Shown here: positions 16,696-25,476 of the stretch, one piece after another
Numbering within the stretch: position 1 is the stretch's first letter
How the letters are laid out: each line of letters starts with the position of its first letter
Source: Planctomycetota bacterium
GTDB taxonomy: Bacteria; Planctomycetota; UBA1135; JACQFD01
Direction of reading: 5' to 3'
DNA length: 64,000 bases
Assembly (NCBI GenBank): GCA_016792805.1
Contig: JAEUHX010000076.1
Span: forward strand, 93,541-157,540
Notes under the pieces: generated by a model
Seen by the model: the letters and a program-made list of their open reading frames with translations, nothing else
Told to the model about the DNA's origin: nothing
Database searches by the model: none
Translations under genes and position numbers: made by a program

Positions 16696-19332
16696 ATGTG
16701 CACCTTGCGAGCCACTCGACTCTGGGGAAGCTGCCTCCTGCTGGGCGGAATGTTCAGCGGGAGCGCCGCTGCCCAGAAGTCGCTTTTTCAGAGCGAGACC
16801 CTGCGGCTCGGCGAATCGCCGCCCACGACCGACGCCCGCGCCGTTGCTGCCGCGGACTACAACGGCGATGGGCTTGTCGATGTCGTCGGCGCCACGGCGA
16901 GCCTCTTCATCCCGTACCGACGGCTCCCCGACGGCGGGTTCGACCGCTCTCCGACGACGATCCCCATCGGCAACTCGGCCTTTGAGCTGCTCGATTTGGC
17001 CGGCGACGGTTTCCCCGACCTCGTTTTTGGCGTCGGCGCGCTGGCGCTCGTCGTGCCGAATTTCGCGGGCGAGTTTGCGCCGGCTGCGACCTCGGTGACG
17101 CCCTCCGACGGCCCCTTCGCCGATCTCGCTGTCGCCGACTTCAACCTCGATGGAGAGCTCGATCTCGCGGTGGTCCACGGCTTTGCGTTCCCGCTGGAGT
17201 TCCGAATCACAATCCTTCGATCGAGCGGTGCAGGCACGCTGCTGCCGGCGATCTCGACGCCAGCCGAGCAGTTCGATGTCGGGCTTTCTGTGGCATCTGG
17301 CGATCTCAATCAAGACGGGAAGCCCGATGTAGTCGCCGTAAGATCACAGAACCTAGTTACTAGCTTTCTCGGCGACGGCACGGGGCAGCTCGTCGGTGCG
17401 GGGACCGTTCAAGTGAGTTCGGCGCGTCAGTGCGCGATCGCCGACGTCGACCGGGACGGATTCGCCGATGCGGTCGTCATTGCGCAGAATCCGCTCCAAG
17501 GAGCGGGTTCGATTGCCACACTTCGCGGATCTGGGACCGGGCAGCTTGCGCCGCCCGCTCTGTCGGCGCTCCCGGCCACGCCGTCGGATCTGGCCGTTGG
17601 CGATTGGAATCTCGATGGGACGCCGGATGCCGCTGTGGCGTTGTCCGGCACGCAGCCCAGGCTTCAAACGCTTCAAGCGAACAACTTCGGCTCTTGGGAG
17701 TTTCGGGATGAGGTTCCGATTTGGGGGCTCGCCGCTCAGCTGCGCGCCGCGGAGATGGACGGCGATGGATTGATGGATTTTGTGGTGGCAGCTCGAAATG
17801 TATCGACTTCGGGAGGAGTGCCTCTCGACAGCCTCGTACAAATCCTCTATGGCACGGCAATCGGATTCGAGCGCAGCGCCGTATTGGTAGGCAACGTTCC
17901 CGGAACGGGCCATCACGTCGAGTCGGCTGATTTCGACGGCGACGGCCATGCCGATGCGCTCGCCGGGGGCAATTCCGGGCTTGTGCTCTTCTCCGGCGAC
18001 GGATTCGGCGGGTTTACAAAAACCGCGGAGTCGTCGGCGGGAGGCTTGATCGCAGCCTTCGGAATTGCGGACTTCGACCGCGACGGCGACGTCGATGCTG
18101 TCATCTCGGGTGTGAGCACTCCCTCGCTCCGCCTAGCGATCAACAGTGGATCGGGGACATTCGATCGCGGTCCGGCCGCTTCACTTCAGAGCAGTGCACA
18201 ATTTCTCTCGCTCGGAGATTTCGCCGAAGACGGAATCGCGGAAGTTGTCTGCTCGAGCGTTTCGTCGGACAAGGTCACCCTCTGGTCGGTCCAGCCTGGA
18301 AATGTGCTGGCTCCGTCTCAGACGCTCATCGTCCCCTGGACCACCGGCGCACGCGCGCTCGTGGCCGACGTGAATGGCGATCGCAAACCCGATGTGATCG
18401 CGGGCACGGGACCGGCTGGCGAGGGGGCGGTCTTTTCTGGGCGCGGTGGGTCCGTCTCGATGTCGGGGGAGCCGATCTCATTCCAAACTCTCGGCACCCT
18501 CGGCGTACCGGTGGCCGCCGCCGATCTCGACGGCGATTTTATTGATGACGTGCTCTCGGTCGGGCCGATCGTAACAGTTCGCTACGGGGCGCTGGGGGGG
18601 CTCCCGCCGGCCGTTGGTGGTTTCGCGCCGGCGCTCAATCTCCTCTCGCGAGCGCCGCGGGCAGCGGATTTCGACCGGGACGGCTACCTCGAGTGTGCCC
18701 TCTCGACGGCCGACGGGCGGTTTGCCGTCGTCGGTGCTGGGAAAAGTAAGAGCACACACCTCATAGGCACTTATTTCGCCGGCAGATTCGTACAGATTCT
18801 CGACGCCGTGGCGATCGACGCCGACGAGGACGGCCGCGCGGAACTGCTTGGATCGTCGCAGGCGCTTCAAGCAATCTACCGACTCGCGCCGGTTCGTCGC
18901 GGACCGGGCCAGCCATCGCCGTTCGGCACCGGAACTCCGAGCTGTTTCGGGCACGTCGGGCTTTTTATGAATTCCGAGGCGAAAGCCGGAAGTATAGATT
19001 TCGCGTTCACTGTGACCCAGGCGCCCCGCGAGGCGCTCGGAGCCGTCTACGTCTCGCCGCAGCCCGTCGCCCAGGGCGTCGATCCGTTTGGATTGGGCGC
19101 TCTGCTCCACCTCGATTTCACACTTCCGACGCTCATGCAGGCCGAGCTGCGCACCGATGCCGGCGGCACCGGCACGGCGCCCGTGCGCATTCCGAACCAG
19201 CCATCGATCATCGGGACGAAGCTCTTCGCGCAGGCCGTTCTGCTGGAGCGCACCCCGGCGCCGTTCGAATGCAGCCCGTCGCCCTATGGGGTGGTCACCT
19301 CCCGCGGGCTCACATTCGCAACGGTCCCGTAG
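16696..19332 (+). CDS. Secreted FG-GAP/VCBS repeat protein with shared C-terminal domain (copy B)
   Basis: An 878-aa exported protein of the same architecture as the genes at 10.7 and 35.6 kb. The signal peptide ends GSAAAQ at about residue 28. Propeller repeats then carry Asp loops (DYNGDGLVD, DFNLDGELD, DVDRDGFAD, DWNLDGTPD, DFDRDGDVD). The C-terminal domain starts at about residue 745 with SPFGTGTPSCFG and contains IPNQPSIIGTKLFAQAV and FECSPSPYGVVTSRGL. The open frame extends 60 codons upstream, but the ATG at 16696 gives the signal peptide and is preferred. Similarity to its two relatives is spread over the whole length, so the three arose by duplication. Confidence 0.82.
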   Translation: MCTLRATRLWGSCLLLGGMFSGSAAAQKSLFQSETLRLGESPPTTDARAVAAADYNGDGLVDVVGATASLFIPYRRLPDGGFDRSPTTIPIGNSAFELLDLAGDGFPDLVFGVGALALVVPNFAGEFAPAATSVTPSDGPFADLAVADFNLDGELDLAVVHGFAFPLEFRITILRSSGAGTLLPAISTPAEQFDVGLSVASGDLNQDGKPDVVAVRSQNLVTSFLGDGTGQLVGAGTVQVSSARQCAIADVDRDGFADAVVIAQNPLQGAGSIATLRGSGTGQLAPPALSALPATPSDLAVGDWNLDGTPDAAVALSGTQPRLQTLQANNFGSWEFRDEVPIWGLAAQLRAAEMDGDGLMDFVVAARNVSTSGGVPLDSLVQILYGTAIGFERSAVLVGNVPGTGHHVESADFDGDGHADALAGGNSGLVLFSGDGFGGFTKTAESSAGGLIAAFGIADFDRDGDVDAVISGVSTPSLRLAINSGSGTFDRGPAASLQSSAQFLSLGDFAEDGIAEVVCSSVSSDKVTLWSVQPGNVLAPSQTLIVPWTTGARALVADVNGDRKPDVIAGTGPAGEGAVFSGRGGSVSMSGEPISFQTLGTLGVPVAAADLDGDFIDDVLSVGPIVTVRYGALGGLPPAVGGFAPALNLLSRAPRAADFDRDGYLECALSTADGRFAVVGAGKSKSTHLIGTYFAGRFVQILDAVAIDADEDGRAELLGSSQALQAIYRLAPVRRGPGQPSPFGTGTPSCFGHVGLFMNSEAKAGSIDFAFTVTQAPREALGAVYVSPQPVAQGVDPFGLGALLHLDFTLPTLMQAELRTDAGGTGTAPVRIPNQPSIIGTKLFAQAVLLERTPAPFECSPSPYGVVTSRGLTFATVP

Positions 19333-19365
19333 CGCCAGCGTCGGCCGCTCTGGCAATCTGAAGGC

Positions 19366-20853
19366 GTGGATTCCTCCGCGCCGCTGCTTTTCGATCCGCT
19401 GGACCTCACGGCGGGCGGCGCATGCCTGCGGCTTCGGAACCGTATCGTGCTTCCCGCGATGGTGACACGGCTCTCCGGAGAAGACGGATTGGTGAACGGC
19501 GCGATTCGTGATCGTTACATCCGGTTCGCGCAGGGGGAGCCCGGGATGATCGTGATCGAGGCGATGGCGGTGCACGCGAGCAAGTCGGGGCCGCTGCTCC
19601 GCATCAGCGACGACTCGTTCGTTCCCGGGCTCGCGGATCTGGCGAAGCGCATGCACGACGTGTCGGAGTCGAAGGTCGCGCCACAGATCATTCACTTTCT
19701 GAAGATCTCGCGCAGCGGCTGGCGGCAGAAAGTTGCGGATCTCACAAAAAAGGACATCGTCGATATCCGCGAGGCTTACGCGCGCGCAGCGGAGCGGGCG
19801 CGGCGGGCCGGCTTCGACGCCGTGGAGCTGCACATGGCCCACGCGTACACGCTCTCGTCGTTTCTTTCGCGGCGCAATTTGCGCCCCGATGAGTACGGCC
19901 GAACGCTCGAGAATCGCCTGCGCTTGCCCTCGGAAGTGCTCTCCGCGGTGCGTGCAGCCGTGGGCGACGACTTCCCCGTGGGAATCCGCTTCCTTGCGGA
20001 AGAGTGCATCAAAGACGGCGCGACCACGGAGGAGACGCGCTGGACTGCGCTTCGTTTTGCACAATTAGGAGCGGCTTGGCTCTCTCTCAGCAACGGCGGA
20101 AAGTTCGAAGATGCGGTGCACAAGCCGGGCGAGCCGCTGTATCCCTACACGGGATACAGCGGCGACCGCTGCATGCCCGGACGGAATTATCCCGACGGCG
20201 CAAATCTGCCGAGCGCCGCGGCGATCCGCGCATTTATACGATCTCAGGGATTCACGGTGCCCATCGTAGCGACGGGAAAGATCCATACCCAGGAGTTGGC
20301 GGAGTCGGTGCTCCGCGACCGGTCGGCCGACCTTGTCGGCATGGCCCGTCCGCTGCTGGCCGATCCCGATCTGCCGCGGAAGTGGAAGAATGGCGATCAC
20401 GATCGCGTCGTCGGATGTGTGTATTCGAACGTATGCAAGAGTCTCGACGAGAGCTTCCAAGAGGTACGATGCTACTTGTGGCCCAAAGGCGCACTTCATG
20501 CTCCGAGATCGAGCGACCGGACTCCACCGCGCTGGCCCGCGGCCGGCGCGGCGCCCCGCGCGGAGATTGTGCGCGGGCGCGTGGAGCTCGCCTGGAACGC
20601 AGCCGAGGATTCTGAAGGGGTCTACGGCTATGACGTCGAGCGCGCCGCCGGTGCGGGGGCCTTCGAGCGGATCTACGCGGTGAAATCGCCCCGCTTCCAC
20701 GACGAGTCGGCGGCGGCGGGCGTTTGCTATTGGTATCGTGTTCGCGCCTACGATTTTGCGGGCAACCGGTCTCCCTACTCGCCGGAGGTCTCCGCCGAGA
20801 TTCCCGATCTTCCCTTGGGCGGCGCGGCCCATCGCGCTGCCTCCACGACATGA
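19366..20853 (+). CDS. Old Yellow Enzyme-type NAD(P)H:flavin oxidoreductase with a C-terminal FN3-like domain
   Basis: An FMN-dependent alkene/enone reductase-type TIM barrel of about 385 residues, recognisable from LRNRIVLPAMVTRL (residues 24-37), the active-site-like ELHMAHAYTLSSFLS (HMAH in place of the usual HxAHGYL), and the late FMN-phosphate segment ADLVGMARPLLADPDL. The usual second His/Asn pair after the HxxH is therefore partly altered. After a Pro-rich linker, residues about 405-480 form a fibronectin type III-like domain (VELAWNAAEDSEGVYGYDVER through YWYRVRAYDFAGNRSPYS). There is no signal peptide, so an FN3 module on a cytoplasmic flavoenzyme is odd. The start is GTG. The stop overlaps the next ATG (ATGA). 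Confidence 0.85.
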   Translation: MDSSAPLLFDPLDLTAGGACLRLRNRIVLPAMVTRLSGEDGLVNGAIRDRYIRFAQGEPGMIVIEAMAVHASKSGPLLRISDDSFVPGLADLAKRMHDVSESKVAPQIIHFLKISRSGWRQKVADLTKKDIVDIREAYARAAERARRAGFDAVELHMAHAYTLSSFLSRRNLRPDEYGRTLENRLRLPSEVLSAVRAAVGDDFPVGIRFLAEECIKDGATTEETRWTALRFAQLGAAWLSLSNGGKFEDAVHKPGEPLYPYTGYSGDRCMPGRNYPDGANLPSAAAIRAFIRSQGFTVPIVATGKIHTQELAESVLRDRSADLVGMARPLLADPDLPRKWKNGDHDRVVGCVYSNVCKSLDESFQEVRCYLWPKGALHAPRSSDRTPPRWPAAGAAPRAEIVRGRVELAWNAAEDSEGVYGYDVERAAGAGAFERIYAVKSPRFHDESAAAGVCYWYRVRAYDFAGNRSPYSPEVSAEIPDLPLGGAAHRAASTT

Positions 20854-21470
20854 AGTGCACTTCGGCTGCTTGGATCGCTGTGCTGCCCGGCGTGCTCGCC
20901 GCAGGGCTGCTTTCCGGATGTTCGGCTGCGCCGGAAGGCCCCACAAAAAAGATCTTTGAGCTTCGCGGCATCCCCGGATCGACGAGCTTCGAGACTCTCG
21001 CCACGTTCGAGCGCTCCGATCTGTGGGTCAAGGCCCGGGCGGAGCTGCGCAGCGATACGCCCGAGGTGGAGGTGGAGCTTCACAATGCCGGCCCGGGGCG
21101 GATTACAGTTCCGGCTGGCTCCGTTCGCGTGCGCGATCAGGAGAGCACAAAAGAGTGCGCCGCGGCACTGCAGGACGAGAAAGGAGACGAGGTGCTGTCC
21201 CTCGTGCTGCTGGCGCACGATCGCCGCAAGCTCAAAATTCGCGCCGCCGACGAGTCGAGATTCGGCTGGGAGCCGTTCCTTGTGGTATTTCGCGGGCTGC
21301 GTGACGACCGCGGAGACGGGGGATTCGACTTCGAACTCTCCGTGCGCGTGCCTCCGGAAGCGGATCCCGAGCAGAAGCCTCCGCAGATGCCTGAGGAGAA
21401 GGCGAAGGAGGCGCGCAGGCCGCTCTACGAGGAGCTTCGAAAGCCGGGTGAGCAGCCCAAGGGCAAATAG
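20850..21470 (+). CDS. Predicted lipoprotein of unknown function (206 aa)
   Basis: The ATG overlaps the stop of the flavin oxidoreductase (ATGA), so the two are translationally coupled. The signal peptide ends LLSGCSAAPEG, a clear lipobox. The mature part is an all-beta, Ig-like stretch (VKARAELRSDTPEVEVELHN, ITVPAGSVRVRDQEST) with alternating strands and ends in a Pro/Glu/Lys-rich tail. No family is recognised. A domain that modulates charge or packs on a surface partner is possible but not shown. It is followed 23 bp later by the kynureninase-like gene. Confidence 0.75.
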   Translation: MKCTSAAWIAVLPGVLAAGLLSGCSAAPEGPTKKIFELRGIPGSTSFETLATFERSDLWVKARAELRSDTPEVEVELHNAGPGRITVPAGSVRVRDQESTKECAAALQDEKGDEVLSLVLLAHDRRKLKIRAADESRFGWEPFLVVFRGLRDDRGDGGFDFELSVRVPPEADPEQKPPQMPEEKAKEARRPLYEELRKPGEQPKGK

Positions 21471-21493
21471 GTCCGGCATCCGAGCGCGCCCCG

Positions 21494-22726
21494 ATGCCGT
21501 ACGATCTCGCCCCCATGTCGAGCGACCCTCTGCTGAGCTGGCGACCGCTGTTCCCGATCGCCGAGACGACGACCTACCTCGTCTCCCATTCCCTCGGTGC
21601 GATGCCGCGGACGGTGTACGACCGCATGCGCGAGTTCGCAGATACATGGGCGACGCGCGGCGTGCGCGCCTGGTCGGAGGGGTGGTGGTCGATGCCGGTC
21701 GACGTGGGCAACGTCCTGGCGCGCGTGCTCGACGCCCCGGCCGGATCGGTGGTGATGCACCAAAACGTCTCGGTGATCGAGTCGCTGATCGCGAGCTCGC
21801 TCGAGTTCAAGGCGCCGCGCAACCGTGTGGTTTATAGTGATCTCAATTTTCCGACGGTGATGTACGTCTGGGAGGCGCAGCGCAGGCACGGTGCCGAGAT
21901 CGTCACGGTCAAGAGCCGAGACGGGATGACGGTCGAGCTGGAAGACATGCTGAAGGCGATTGATGAGCGCACGCTCGTGGTTCCGATCTCGCATGTGCTC
22001 TTCAAGTCGTCGTTCTTGCAGGACGCGGCGGCAATTGTGAAGCGCGCCCACGAAGTCGGCGCGATGGTGATTCTTGATTGTTACCAATCGACGGGGACGG
22101 TGCCGTTCTCGGTTCGGGAGCTGAACGTCGACATGGTGGTCGGCGGATCGGTAAAGTGGCTTTGCGGCGGCCCCGGCGCTGGGTATCTGTATGTCCGTCC
22201 CGACCTGATGGGTCGATTCGAACCGGCCATCACGGGATGGGCGGCCCACGCGGCTCCCTTCGCATTCGAACCCGGTCCGATTCGGTACGCGGGAGATATT
22301 CGCCGATTTTTGCACGGCTCGCCGGGAGTGCCGGCGCTCTACGCGGCGCGCGCCGGTTACGAGATTATTGCAGAAGTGGGCGTGAAGGCGATCCGCGAGA
22401 AGAGCCTGCGGCTGACGCAGTGGCTCATCGGCGCGGCGGAGGAGCAGGGCTGGAGAGTGACGTCGCCGAAGGAGCCGTCGCGCCGCGGCGGCACGATTAC
22501 AGTGGCATTCGACGACCCGCTGGACCCGAAGACGATCGGGCCCGCGATGGCCGCGGAGCTGCAGCGCCGGGAGGTGCTCGTGGATCATCGTCCCGGCGCC
22601 GGTGTGCGCGTGTCGCCGCATTTGTATACAACTCAGGGCGACCTGGAGCGTTTTATTGCCGAGGCCCGCAGTATCCTCGAGACGAAAGCTTACAAAACTC
22701 ACCTCGGCGCGAAGATCGCTCATTAG
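21494..22726 (+). CDS. Kynureninase-like PLP-dependent enzyme (aminotransferase class V fold)
   Basis: A fold-type I PLP enzyme of 410 aa. LDCYQSTGTVP (about 195-205) carries the Asp that contacts the pyridine nitrogen, and GGSVKWLCGGPGAGYLYVR (about 217-235) carries the PLP lysine in the context KWLCGGPG, seen in bacterial kynureninases. The family also includes cysteine desulfurases and isopenicillin-N epimerase-like enzymes, so the reaction (kynurenine hydrolysis to anthranilate versus another C-S/C-C lyase) is not certain. No other tryptophan-degradation gene is near. A second ATG seven codons in (21515) is an equally good start. Confidence 0.78.
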   Translation: MPYDLAPMSSDPLLSWRPLFPIAETTTYLVSHSLGAMPRTVYDRMREFADTWATRGVRAWSEGWWSMPVDVGNVLARVLDAPAGSVVMHQNVSVIESLIASSLEFKAPRNRVVYSDLNFPTVMYVWEAQRRHGAEIVTVKSRDGMTVELEDMLKAIDERTLVVPISHVLFKSSFLQDAAAIVKRAHEVGAMVILDCYQSTGTVPFSVRELNVDMVVGGSVKWLCGGPGAGYLYVRPDLMGRFEPAITGWAAHAAPFAFEPGPIRYAGDIRRFLHGSPGVPALYAARAGYEIIAEVGVKAIREKSLRLTQWLIGAAEEQGWRVTSPKEPSRRGGTITVAFDDPLDPKTIGPAMAAELQRREVLVDHRPGAGVRVSPHLYTTQGDLERFIAEARSILETKAYKTHLGAKIAH

Positions 22727-22817
22727 GGCGCAGGCACTCGACGGGAGAGCTGCGGGATCGAGGGGCGGCAGGCGAGGCTCGGCGCGTGAGGGCAACACCT
22801 CTATAGTGGGTAAGTGG

Positions 22818-22837
22818 GGTCGGCGCGTGCGCCGACC
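22818..22837. repeat. Short hairpin, member 1 of a covarying pair
   Basis: A perfect 9-bp stem, GGTCGGCGC paired with GCGCCGACC, closes on a GT loop. It is preceded by AAGTGG and followed by GGTGTGAG. The same context recurs at 23275 with two stem changes that keep pairing. A third partial copy of the flank (GCGCCGACCGGTCT, then CAGCGCGCGTGCG) is at about 57450. Confidence 0.6.
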
Positions 22838-22842
22838 GGTGT

Positions 22843-22860
22843 GAGCGCGCGTGCGCGCTC
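22843..22860. repeat. Perfect palindromic hairpin
   Basis: GAGCGCGC and GCGCGCTC flank a GT loop, an 8-bp perfect stem 6 bp after the previous hairpin and with the same two-base loop. Confidence 0.5.
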
Positions 22861-22884
22861 GACTGCTGACTTGCGAATCGGGAA

Positions 22885-23050
22885 GAATGGGGCGTGGTCA
22901 GTCTTGGCGCGGCAGCGAACAGTCCTCGCTGCTCGGCGGACCAATGGCTGCGCAGAATCCGACCGGCGCTTCGCGCCAGTCGGATTCTGCGCGCGCCATG
23001 GCCTCGCGTCTGCGGAACTCGCCGCGCCAAGACCGACCCACGCCCCATTC
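22885..23050. repeat. Large imperfect inverted repeat enclosing a second hairpin
   Basis: The left arm 22885-22914 and right arm 23021-23050 are reverse complements over about 30 bases with two or three mismatches (GAATGGGGCGTGG and CTTGGCGCGGC shared). Between them, 22952-22992 is a second hairpin: GCAGAATCCGAC with GTCGGATTCTGC around CGGCGC-TTC-GCGCC. The right arm with its left neighbour TGCGGAACTC is also found, diverged, at about 4660-4700. No transposase is nearby; this may be a non-autonomous element or a structured RNA. Confidence 0.6.
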
Positions 23051-23274
23051 CTAGTCGTCGCGCATCTGTGAAGGTGGGCGAGGGTGCGACCTGGTGCAAC
23101 AATATCCTAACAGATTCCTTCGATCCGGCCGTAGGGCGCGGGCATCGCCCGCGACGATGCGCGCGCGCTTGCGCGCGCGGATGACGAAGCCCGCCTTCGA
23201 CGGTTCGTCATCGCGCGGGGCAATCACCGCGCCATGGTTCAGCGCGTGCGAGATCCACAGAAACTGAGAAGTGG

Positions 23275-23294
23275 GGTTGGTGCGTGCGCCAACC
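23275..23294. repeat. Short hairpin, member 2 of a covarying pair
   Basis: GGTTGGTGC and GCGCCAACC flank a GT loop, in the same AAGTGG context as 22818. Relative to that copy one C-G pair has become T-A and one C-G has become T-G, so the stem is kept despite changes. Confidence 0.6.
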
Positions 23295-23445
23295 GGTTTC
23301 GAGGGGGCGAGGCCCCGAGGAGTCTCAGATTGCTCGGCGATGTCGACCCGGGCATTCGTGCCCTCGGATGAAGAGGCCGGCTGCCGCTCGAAGCGTGCTC
23401 GTGAGCCGTTGCCGCGCTGCGGCACGCGGCCGACCTCCGGCGCCT

Positions 23446-23498
23446 GTGGCCCAACCGGAGGCGCCCTGTCCGGGACATTTGCCGTCGGTTGGGTCCAC
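23446..23498. repeat. Inverted repeat directly upstream of the TPR-like gene
   Basis: GTGGCCCAACCG pairs with CGGTTGGGTCCAC (one mismatch or bulge), enclosing a smaller TGTCCGGGACA palindrome. It ends 16 bases before the ATG at 23515, so it would lie in the 5' leader of that mRNA. Confidence 0.45.
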
Positions 23499-23514
23499 GG
23501 GGCACAATGGCGCC

Positions 23515-24528
23515 ATGGCGAACTTCACTTCTGCTGGCTCGAGGCTCCTTGGGTTGCTCTTCTGCGGCGTGGTCGGTGCCGCCTGCGCAGCGTCGCGCTC
23601 GGCGTTGTCCGATGTGTCGCCCGAAGCCGTGCCTGCCGATGCGGAGACTCTCTCGTTCCTCGGCGAGCCGCTGCGGCGGCTGCCGCTCGCGCCCGACGTG
23701 CGCACTCGGCGCGAGGACCTCATCGCGAATCGAAAGAAGGTTTGTGAGGCTTGCCCAGAGGTCGCGTTGACGTTCATTGCGTGGGGGCGAGCCCTCAGCA
23801 CCGCGCATCGATATCGGGAGGCCGTCGATGTGTTCACAAAAGGCCTGGAACGTCACACGGATGACGTGAAGCTGTTGCGCTTCCGCGGGCACCGATGGAT
23901 CACGCTCCGCCGTCCGAATCAGGCGCTCGTAGACCTTACACGCGCCGCCGAACTCGCGCAGACCCAACGGGATGAGCCCGAGGAGGACGCCGAGCCGCAG
24001 CCGGGCAAGGCGCCGACCGCGACCATTCACCACAATATCTATTATCACCTCGGTCTCGCGCGCTATCTACGCGGCGAATTCGACGAGGCAGCACGGGCGT
24101 TCAAAGAGTCGCTGCGGCTCGCGCGCACCAACGAAGCCATCAGCGGTTCCAGCTATTGGACTGCGAATGCACTTTTGCGCGCGGGGCGCAAGGACGAGGC
24201 GCTTGCCATCGTGAAGCCCGTCGACGCCAAGTGGAGACTCACAGAAGGACAGGGATACCGCGATTTGTGCCTTGTCTATCGCGGTGATCTCAAGGCGGAG
24301 GATCTCCTTTCGCGCACGCCACGGTCTGCAGAAAGTTACGACTTTCCCACGGTGGGGAATGGGATCGCCGCCTACTACCTAGCGAGCGGGCGCGAGAGCG
24401 ACGCCCTCGCGCTTTGGCGTGAGTGCGCGGCTCACCCGTTCTGGCCGGCGTTCGGACGCATCGTCGCCGAGGCCGAGCTGGCGCGCGCAGCTCAGAGCAA
24501 GGCGTCGGCCCTCTCCGTGAAATATTGA
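23515..24528 (+). CDS. Exported TPR-like protein (337 aa)
   Basis: The signal peptide (SRLLGLLFCGVVGAACAAS) may be a lipoprotein signal, although the residue three before the Cys is Gly, which makes the lipobox weak. The rest is helical with TPR-type pairs, for example ALSTAHRYREAVDVFTKGLE (about 84-103) and YYHLGLARYLRGEFDEAARA followed by FKESLRLA (about 178-205), as expected for a periplasmic or outer-membrane scaffold. A longer frame upstream reads through the hairpin at 23446 and is not used. The partner is unknown. The next kilobase holds only a gene relic. Confidence 0.75.
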   Translation: MANFTSAGSRLLGLLFCGVVGAACAASRSALSDVSPEAVPADAETLSFLGEPLRRLPLAPDVRTRREDLIANRKKVCEACPEVALTFIAWGRALSTAHRYREAVDVFTKGLERHTDDVKLLRFRGHRWITLRRPNQALVDLTRAAELAQTQRDEPEEDAEPQPGKAPTATIHHNIYYHLGLARYLRGEFDEAARAFKESLRLARTNEAISGSSYWTANALLRAGRKDEALAIVKPVDAKWRLTEGQGYRDLCLVYRGDLKAEDLLSRTPRSAESYDFPTVGNGIAAYYLASGRESDALALWRECAAHPFWPAFGRIVAEAELARAAQSKASALSVKY

Positions 24529-24729
24529 TGTCGCGGGACGGGTAGCGCGATTCTGGGCCCTCTTCCCTCGTCGAGAGTCCATTGCGCGCTCTGCCGAGGG
24601 TTCCGGCGCCAAACGGCCGCTCCGCGCTCAGGCTTGCCGACGGTTTTGTACCGGAACGCTTCCCACTTCGTTCATGGGGCGCCCAGGCATTGTGCAGCCC
24701 GAGCTGTTGTCTTTCCGCTCTCAGCCACA

Positions 24730-25170
24730 GCGTCCGCGCTGGCTACGTTGGCTCCTCCCCTGAGCCACGGGCCGAGCTCCGGCACCGGAATCGTGGCGGG
24801 CGCCTTCAATTGTGACGCCTCGCCGAATGTCGCCTCCACTTCGGGAAACTTCGGGAATATTTTTGTGGGATTCGGGCGGCGGTGACGGCTCGCTTGGGCC
24901 GATTGCTGCGTGCGCGATCAGGGGGTCACGCGTCGGAAGGAACTCTGAGCGGCGACGGATTTGTGGGTCTCGCTCTCGGCCGCGTATTCATGGATATGGT
25001 GAGCTCCGCCATCAATAGTGGAGCGGGCGGATTCACTTCTGTTGGGACAGCCCTTCTCGGGATCGGCGAGATCGAAACACTACGCAGCGTTCGTGTCTCC
25101 GACACCAACGGGGCTGGCTCGCCCGACGCTGCCGCGCTGCTCACCCATGGATCCCTCGGCTCCCACCTCA
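24730..25170 (+). pseudogene. Relic of an FG-GAP/VCBS repeat gene, frameshifted
   Basis: Three overlapping frames together spell FG-GAP repeats. In the first (to about 24875) one reads SGTGIVAGAFNCDASPNV and then SGNFGNIFVGFG; in the second GGGDGSLGP; in the third (from about 24940) LSGDGFVGLALGRVFMDMV, then SAINSGAGGFTSVGTALLG and SVRVSDTNGAGSPDAAALL. This matches the blade pattern of the three intact FG-GAP proteins in this window, with Asp loops partly lost (NCDAS for NGDG, NGAG for NGDG). At least two frameshifts separate the pieces, and neither a signal peptide nor the shared C-terminal domain is present. The relic ends beside the repeat at 25187. Confidence 0.65.
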
Positions 25171-25186
25171 AGGCGGGTCGGGAAGT

Positions 25187-25266
25187 GGAGGACGTTCCAA
25201 GAGTGCTCCGCGAAGCGACCGCGACGAGGCTCGCGCTCACCTCGGATGACTTCTGAAATGTCCTCC
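25187..25266 (-). repeat. MITE-like inverted-repeat element, short copy
   Basis: An 80-bp element with inverted ends: GGAGGACGTTCCAAGAG at the left and CTTCTGAAATGTCCTCC at the right. Read on the minus strand, its first half (GGAGGACATTTCAGAAG, then TCATCCGA, later GCCTCGTCGC) matches the element at 52313 almost base for base, and its other end (GGAGCACTCTTGGAACGTCC) matches the right end of that element. The 210 bp from here to the next gene hold nothing I recognise. Confidence 0.65.
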
Positions 25267-25476
25267 GGGCGCCGCCTCCAGCAGAAGGAACAGTATTTCC
25301 ATAGCGACGCCGAGGAGCACCGAGATCGATGCGACGCGCAGGAACGCCGGTGCGAGCCCTTCGAGACGGGCAACTAGAGACAATTCGGACTCGGCGGCGG
25401 CGGGGAGCATGCTCCTCGGAACGCGAGCGCATCCTGTTCCCGCCGATGCTCAAGATTCTCGCGGCACTGCGCGCCG

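Larger units (their letters stand above)
22727..23514. other. Palindrome-rich intergenic island, 0.8 kb, no gene seen
   Basis: No open frame here is credible. The stretch is packed with inverted repeats of several sizes: two related short hairpins (22818 and 23275), a GAGCGCGC hairpin (22843), a 30-bp imperfect inverted repeat enclosing another hairpin (22885-23050), runs of alternating GC near 23150-23185, GACGAA/TTCGTC near 23183-23210, and a hairpin just before the next gene (23446-23498). It is best described as a cluster of repeat elements. Confidence 0.6.

Noticed and set aside
18478..20064. Minus-strand open frame of 528 codons
   Set aside because: Antisense to the end of an FG-GAP gene and the start of the Old Yellow Enzyme gene, both strongly supported; no family motif.
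21425..22798. Minus-strand open frame of 457 codons
   Set aside because: Antisense to the kynureninase-like gene, with a His/Arg-rich mirror-frame composition.
23284..23514. Upstream extension of the TPR-like gene
   Set aside because: It crosses the palindrome island and lacks a signal peptide; the ATG at 23515 gives one.
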